Shown here piece after piece: positions 58,563 through 64,000 of a DNA stretch of 64,000 nt (the first letter of the stretch is position 1; each line of letters starts with the position of its first letter). The stretch spans positions 124,001 through 188,000 of the forward strand of contig CAWIYY010000001.1 in the NCBI GenBank assembly GCA_963840435.1, written 5' to 3'. The notes under the pieces are model-generated. The model had not been told where the DNA came from, made no database searches, and was given only the letters and a program-made list of their open reading frames with translations. This stretch comes from Bog-473 sp963840435 (lineage in GTDB: Bacteria > Actinomycetota > Acidimicrobiia > Acidimicrobiales > RAAP-2). Both the position numbers and the translations under genes were made by a program.

Positions 58563-59503
58563 ACCCGAAGCTTCAGGGATACGCCAGCGCGGTGTTCGAA
58601 ACGGTGGCCCCTGGAGAGCGTGCGAGTTTTGCCGACGAGCTCCGGAGTATCGAGCGCCTCGTCGTCACGACGCCCGCCCTGCGTTCCGCGCTCACCGATA
58701 CTGCGGTGTCCGGCGCCGCCCGCCAGTCGATCATGCGTGAGATCCTCGAGGGCAAGGTTTCCGAGCCGGCCCGGCGGGTGTCGGGATTCGCGGTCGGGGC
58801 CGTGCCGGCGCCCGACGTGGTCAGCGCCCTGGACTGGGTGTCGCTGCGGGCCTCCCGGCTGGCCGAGGGCGTCTCGGAACCGGAGCTCGCGCTGAGCCTG
58901 CTGCAGGCGCGCCAACGTGTCGGCGGCTACGCCCAGGCCACCTTCGAGCTCATGTCGACAGCCGAGCTCGAGAACATGGAGGACGAGCTGTTCCGATTCG
59001 CCCGCATCGTCCAGTCGGCGCCGGCACTGCGCCGGGCGCTGGTCGATCGAGAGCTCAGCGTGGAGGAGCGCCAGGGTGTGGTCTCCCGGTTGCTCCAGGG
59101 CAAGGTGCAGGAGCGCACCCTCTCCCTGGTTCGCTACGTGATCGCAGGCGGCCGGGCCCGAGACGTCGTGGGCACGCTGGACTGGCTGGTCGAGCAGACG
59201 GCGGCCGCACGAGGCTGGCGCATTGCCCGGGTGCGGGCCGCCGCCCCCGTCGAGGATGCGCAACGGACCGGTCTCTCTGAGACGCTGGCCGCGCTGGCGG
59301 GTTCGCCCGTCGAGCTGCAGGTCGTCATCGACGCCAGTCTTCTCAGCGGCGCGGTCATCGAAATCGGCGATCTGCAAGTGGATGCCACGGCGCGCGGTCG
59401 GCTGAACGCCCTGCGCGAGCACTTGGTACCGGGTGGATGGGACGAGAAGCTCTCCGGCGGTTCGGACCGGCCCCGGGGAACAACAACAGAGGGAGCAGTG
59501 TGA
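58559..59503 (+). CDS. atpH: ATP synthase F1 subunit delta with duplicated N-terminal domain
   Basis: A 314-residue delta subunit, well above the usual 175-190. The helical N-terminal domain appears twice at a constant offset of 116 residues: GYASAVFE (7-14) and GYAQATFE (123-130), DEL at 26 and 142, PALRSAL and PALRRAL, LEGKVSE and LQGKVQE, ALDW and TLDW. The second copy leads into the normal C-terminal domain (WRIARVRAAAPVEDAQRTGLSETLAALAGSPVELQVVIDASLLSGAVIEIGD). GTG 58559 overlaps the atpF stop and the stop overlaps atpA (TGATG). The subunit links the b dimer to the top of F1; an extra domain could lengthen or stiffen the stator. The mycobacterial b-delta protein is also known to carry an insertion. 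Confidence 0.95.
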   Translation: MNPKLQGYASAVFETVAPGERASFADELRSIERLVVTTPALRSALTDTAVSGAARQSIMREILEGKVSEPARRVSGFAVGAVPAPDVVSALDWVSLRASRLAEGVSEPELALSLLQARQRVGGYAQATFELMSTAELENMEDELFRFARIVQSAPALRRALVDRELSVEERQGVVSRLLQGKVQERTLSLVRYVIAGGRARDVVGTLDWLVEQTAAARGWRIARVRAAAPVEDAQRTGLSETLAALAGSPVELQVVIDASLLSGAVIEIGDLQVDATARGRLNALREHLVPGGWDEKLSGGSDRPRGTTTEGAV

Positions 59504-61026
59504 TGGCCGAGCTGACGATCGACGCCAGTGAAATCACCGCGGCGCTGGAGCGCCATGTGCAGGAGTACAACCCCGACATCGCGACCGAGCAGATCGGGCG
59601 GATCGTCGAGGTGGGTGACGGGATCGCCAGGGTGTCAGGCCTGCCCGGCGCAGCCGTGAACGAGCTCTTGGAGTTCGAGGACGGCACGCTCGGGCTGGCG
59701 CTCAACCTGGACGAGGACACCATCGGCGCCGTGGTGCTCGGTGAGGTCGACTCGCTCGAGGAGGAGCAGACCGTCAAGGCGACCGGTCGTATTCAGACCG
59801 TTCCCGTCGGCGATGCCCTGTTGGGACGCGTGGTGAATGCCCTGGGCGAACCCATCGACGGCAAGGGCCCGATCAACACCACCGAGACGCGACGGATGGA
59901 GGTGCAGGCGCCCGGCATCGTCGGCCGCCAGCCCGTGAGCGAGCCCATGCAGACGGGTATCAAGGCCATCGACGCCATGACTCCGATCGGCCGTGGTCAA
60001 CGCGAGCTGATCATCGGTGACCGCAAGACGGGTAAGACGACCGTCGCCGTCGACACCATCATCAATCAGGCCGGCCAGGGCGTGAAGTGCATCTACGTGG
60101 CCATCGGACAGAAGAACTCGTCGGTGGCCCAGACGGTGGCGACGCTCGAAGAGCACCGAGCGCTCGACTACACCGTCGTCGTCGTGGCGTCCGCAGGCGA
60201 TCCGGCCCCGTTCAAGTACCTCGCCCCCTATGCCGGCTGTGCCATGGGCCAGCACTGGATGGAGAACGGCGAGCACGCGCTGATCGTGTACGACGACCTT
60301 TCCAAGCAGGCCGAGGCCTACCGCTCCGTGTCGCTGCTCCTGCGGCGCCCACCAGGGCGCGAGGCGTACCCGGGCGACGTCTTCTATCTCCACTCCCGGC
60401 TGCTCGAGCGTGCCGCCAAGCTCTCCGACGCCATGGGCGCCGGGTCCCTGACCGCCCTGCCCATCATTGAGACCAAGGCCGGCGACATCTCGGCCTACAT
60501 CCCGACCAACGTGATCTCGATCACCGATGGACAGGTCTTTCTCGAGTCAGACCTGTTCAACTCGGGTATCCGTCCTGCCATCAACGTCGGCAACTCAGTC
60601 AGTCGAGTGGGGAGTGCGGCCCAGATCAAGGCGATGAAGCAGGTGTCGGGCACGCTCAAGCTCGACCTGGCCCAGTTCCGCGAGCTCGAGGCCTTCGCCA
60701 CCTTCGGTTCCGAGCTCGACAAGGTGTCCCAGGCGCAACTCGACCGCGGCTACCGCCTGACCGAGCTGCTCAAGCAACCCCAGAATCAGCCAGTGCCGGT
60801 GGAGGAGCAGGTCCTCGTGATCTATGCCGGGACCAAGGGCTGGACCGACACCGTGCCGGTCAGCGAGGTGCAGCGCTTCGGCACGGAGGTCATCGAGTAC
60901 TTCAAGGGGAACCATCCCGAGGTGCTGGAGAACATCCGCACCACGGGCGCGCTGTCCGACGCCGACGTGCTGGACAAGGGTCTGGCCTCCTTCCTCGAGG
61001 GCTTCGACACGGGGAAGGTCGACTGA
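59503..61026 (+). CDS. atpA: ATP synthase F1 subunit alpha
   Basis: A 507-residue non-catalytic nucleotide-binding subunit. The beta-barrel start (IGRIVEVGDGIARVSGLPGAAVNELLEF) is followed by the P-loop GDRKTGKTT near 173, then ALIVYDDLSKQAEAYR and the conserved LYSRLLERA-type segment (HSRLLERAAKL). SVSRVGSAAQIKAMKQVSG contains the Arg finger. I start at ATG 59503, sharing TGATG with atpH; the frame from 59437 adds a shadow. Length and motifs are standard. Confidence 0.98.
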   Translation: MAELTIDASEITAALERHVQEYNPDIATEQIGRIVEVGDGIARVSGLPGAAVNELLEFEDGTLGLALNLDEDTIGAVVLGEVDSLEEEQTVKATGRIQTVPVGDALLGRVVNALGEPIDGKGPINTTETRRMEVQAPGIVGRQPVSEPMQTGIKAIDAMTPIGRGQRELIIGDRKTGKTTVAVDTIINQAGQGVKCIYVAIGQKNSSVAQTVATLEEHRALDYTVVVVASAGDPAPFKYLAPYAGCAMGQHWMENGEHALIVYDDLSKQAEAYRSVSLLLRRPPGREAYPGDVFYLHSRLLERAAKLSDAMGAGSLTALPIIETKAGDISAYIPTNVISITDGQVFLESDLFNSGIRPAINVGNSVSRVGSAAQIKAMKQVSGTLKLDLAQFRELEAFATFGSELDKVSQAQLDRGYRLTELLKQPQNQPVPVEEQVLVIYAGTKGWTDTVPVSEVQRFGTEVIEYFKGNHPEVLENIRTTGALSDADVLDKGLASFLEGFDTGKVD

Positions 61027-61029
61027 CCC

Positions 61030-61962
61030 ATGGCCGGAGGCCAAGAGCGCGTCCTGCGCCGGCGGATCCGCTCGGTGCAGTCGACCAGGAAGATCACCAA
61101 GGCCATGGAGCTGATCGCCGCGTCGCGCATCGTGCGCGCCACAGGGCGCATCGCGGCGAACCGGCCCTACCGGGAGGGGATGCAGCGCATCCTCCGCCAG
61201 GCGGTACGCGAGGATCCAAACGCGGCGGAGAAGATGCTCGGCACCCCCGAGTCGCCCCAGCGGGTCGGGATTCTGGCCATCGTCGGTGATCGTGGCCTCG
61301 CCGGTTCGTACAACTCGGGTGTCCTCCGTGCCACTGAACGCCTGGTCGCCGAGTACCGGCGCTCCAACGTCGAGGTCACCCTGTGGACCATCGGCAAGAA
61401 GGCGCCCGGGTACTTTCGCTACCGCGGGATCGAGATCCAGCGCTCGTTTCCCGGCATCGCCGACCGGCCCGAGTTCGTCGATGCCCGCGACGTCGCCGCC
61501 GTCGTGACAGCACCGTTCCTGGACGACCAGCTCGATCTGCTCCAGCTCGTGTCCACCCGGTACATCTCGGCCGGCGTGCAGCGCGTCCAGACGCAGCAGC
61601 TCCTGCCGCTCCCCCTGCCCAGCGACGAGGAACACGAGGACGGTGGGATCGACGATCTGCCGGCTGGCGGTTCCGGCAGCGGGTCTGGTGGCTATACGGA
61701 GTTCGAGCCCGATGTCGAGACCCTGCTCGCCGAATTGGCGCCGCGGGCCACCGAGTCCGAGATCTTCGCCGCGTTGCTCGAGGGCACGGCATCGTTCTTC
61801 ACCGCACAGCAGAGGGCCATGGCGTCAGCGACGGAGAACGCTGACGAGCTGGTTCGCACCCTCACCAGGGTGATGAACCGTGCTCGCCAGGACGCCATCA
61901 CCACAGAGATCATGGAAATCGTTGGCGGGGCCGAGGCGCTCCGCCAGTCGAAGGGAGCTTGA
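61030..61962 (+). CDS. atpG: ATP synthase F1 subunit gamma
   Basis: A 310-residue rotor shaft subunit. The N-terminal helix (LRRRIRSVQSTRKITKAMELIAASRIVRA) and C-terminal helix (SATENADELVRTLTRVMNRARQDAITTEIMEIVGGAEAL) form the antiparallel coiled coil. An acidic, Gly/Ser-rich insertion of about 28 residues (SDEEHEDGGIDDLPAGGSG) lies near residue 197-225, longer than in E. coli and in the region where actinobacterial gamma subunits vary. It starts three bases after atpA. Confidence 0.96.
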   Translation: MAGGQERVLRRRIRSVQSTRKITKAMELIAASRIVRATGRIAANRPYREGMQRILRQAVREDPNAAEKMLGTPESPQRVGILAIVGDRGLAGSYNSGVLRATERLVAEYRRSNVEVTLWTIGKKAPGYFRYRGIEIQRSFPGIADRPEFVDARDVAAVVTAPFLDDQLDLLQLVSTRYISAGVQRVQTQQLLPLPLPSDEEHEDGGIDDLPAGGSGSGSGGYTEFEPDVETLLAELAPRATESEIFAALLEGTASFFTAQQRAMASATENADELVRTLTRVMNRARQDAITTEIMEIVGGAEALRQSKGA

Positions 61963-61967
61963 CCGCG

Positions 61968-63424
<1,457 letters not shown>

Positions 63425-63425
<1 letters not shown>

Positions 63426-63934
63426 TGGCCGAGGGAGTCTTCGGAGTCGAGGTGGTGACGCCCGAGGAGGCGTTGCTGGCCGGTGGCGCATCCTCGGTGG
63501 TTCTGACCACGTCGGGGGGGGACATGACGGTGCTCGACGGTCACACCTCGCTGATCGCCGACGTCGTCCCCTGTCTGGTCAGGGTGGAGCAGCCCGACGG
63601 CACCGAGGCGCGACTCGCCGTGCACGGTGGCTTCCTCCAGGTCGACACCAGCCCGGGCGCTGCCGAAGGGCTGGCCGAGGGCGATGGGCCGCTGCCGGGC
63701 ATGTCCACCCGGGTCACGGTGCTGGCCGGGGTGGCGGAGATGGCCGACGAGATCGACGTGATCCGGGCCGAGCAGGCCAAGGAGGCGGCGACACAGCTGG
63801 TCGCCGACCTGCGGGCCGGCCGGTCACCGGGCAACGAGGGCGAGAACGAGGACCCCGACGTCGCGCTGCAGGAGGCGGAGAAGGCGCTGGCCCGGGCCGA
63901 GCTCCGCCTGGCGGTGGCCGCCGGTACGGCCTGA
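63425..63934 (+). CDS. atpC: ATP synthase F1 subunit epsilon
   Basis: A 169-residue subunit starting at GTG 63425 in TAGTG overlap with atpD; the frame runs back inside atpD only as a shadow. The N-terminal beta sandwich (FGVEVVTPEEALLAGGASSVVLTTSGGDMTVLDGHTSLIADV) is typical, then LAVHGGFLQVD. It is longer than the common 120-135 residues because of a Gly/Pro-rich loop (about 75-92) and an acidic linker (GNEGENEDPDV) before the last helices. The C-terminal helical hairpin may inhibit ATP hydrolysis. Confidence 0.94.
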
Positions 63935-63952
63935 GTCAGGATCGGGCGGTAG

Positions 63953-63971
63953 CCGGGCCCTCGAGGCCCGG
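63953..63971 (+). terminator. Hairpin at the end of the atp operon
   Basis: CCGGGCC (63953-63959) pairs perfectly with GGCCCGG (63965-63971) around a five-base loop, 18 bases past the atpC stop. No T tract follows, which is usual in high-GC actinobacteria. Confidence 0.55.
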
Positions 63972-64000
63972 TCCCTGAGCACTCCAGCCGAGCATCTCAA

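Overview
The window reads as chromosomal DNA of a high-GC Gram-positive actinobacterium. The right half (34.1-63.9 kb) keeps the order known from Mycobacterium tuberculosis Rv1293-Rv1311: lysA, hom, thrC, rho, rpmE, prfA, prmC, a Sua5/YrdC protein, a WecA-type transferase, a small AtpI-like protein and the atp operon. Separate b and delta ATP synthase subunits, rpiB-glyA in front of wecA, no thrB after thrC and an F420-type oxidoreductase suggest a non-mycobacterial lineage, perhaps Acidimicrobiia. The class is an inference; the phylum is well supported.

The left half (1-34 kb) is accessory in character, with shorter operons, long empty spacers, many exported proteins and visibly less GC-rich codon use. 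In order it holds a truncated exported protein; a Tat-exported phosphoesterase; a five-gene glycan operon on the minus strand (GT4, all-alpha protein, GH130, a 43-residue basic protein, GT4); a DUF4331 operon; a NarL-type two-component system divergent from an ABC exporter; a COG4705 membrane protein; a SWIM-SNF2 helicase; a frameshifted GT87 mannosyltransferase; a second two-component system with a frameshifted kinase; glutamate dehydrogenase; a GH1 glycosidase; an MDR oxidoreductase; an S53 peptidase; and a GntR-ABC operon followed by two small exported proteins. This half ends at tRNA-Arg(CCG). A 32-bp copy of that tRNA's 3' end lies about 4.9 kb away in the same orientation, as expected of a tRNA-targeted integration, though no integrase is present.

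In the right half, a block of about ten genes (43.2-52.8 kb) separates the YrdC protein from rpiB-glyA. It contains an LLM oxidoreductase, a flavin reductase, a P-loop kinase-like protein, a methyltransferase, a TauD dioxygenase with a D-aminoacylase-type amidohydrolase, a MarR regulator with a clear palindrome in the amidohydrolase promoter, two exported proteins and a thiolase-like protein without the usual nucleophile. The atp operon (AtpZ-like, AtpI-like, then a, c, b, delta, alpha, gamma, beta, epsilon) closes the window. Its delta subunit carries a tandem duplication of the N-terminal domain.

Tight coupling is common: GTGA, ATGA or TGATG overlaps occur at about fifteen junctions. Several genes appear to be leaderless, with a -10 hexamer 6-7 nt before the start codon. 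Translations were read by eye together with open-reading-frame inspection; no database search was run, so family names rest on recognised motifs and remembered neighbourhoods.
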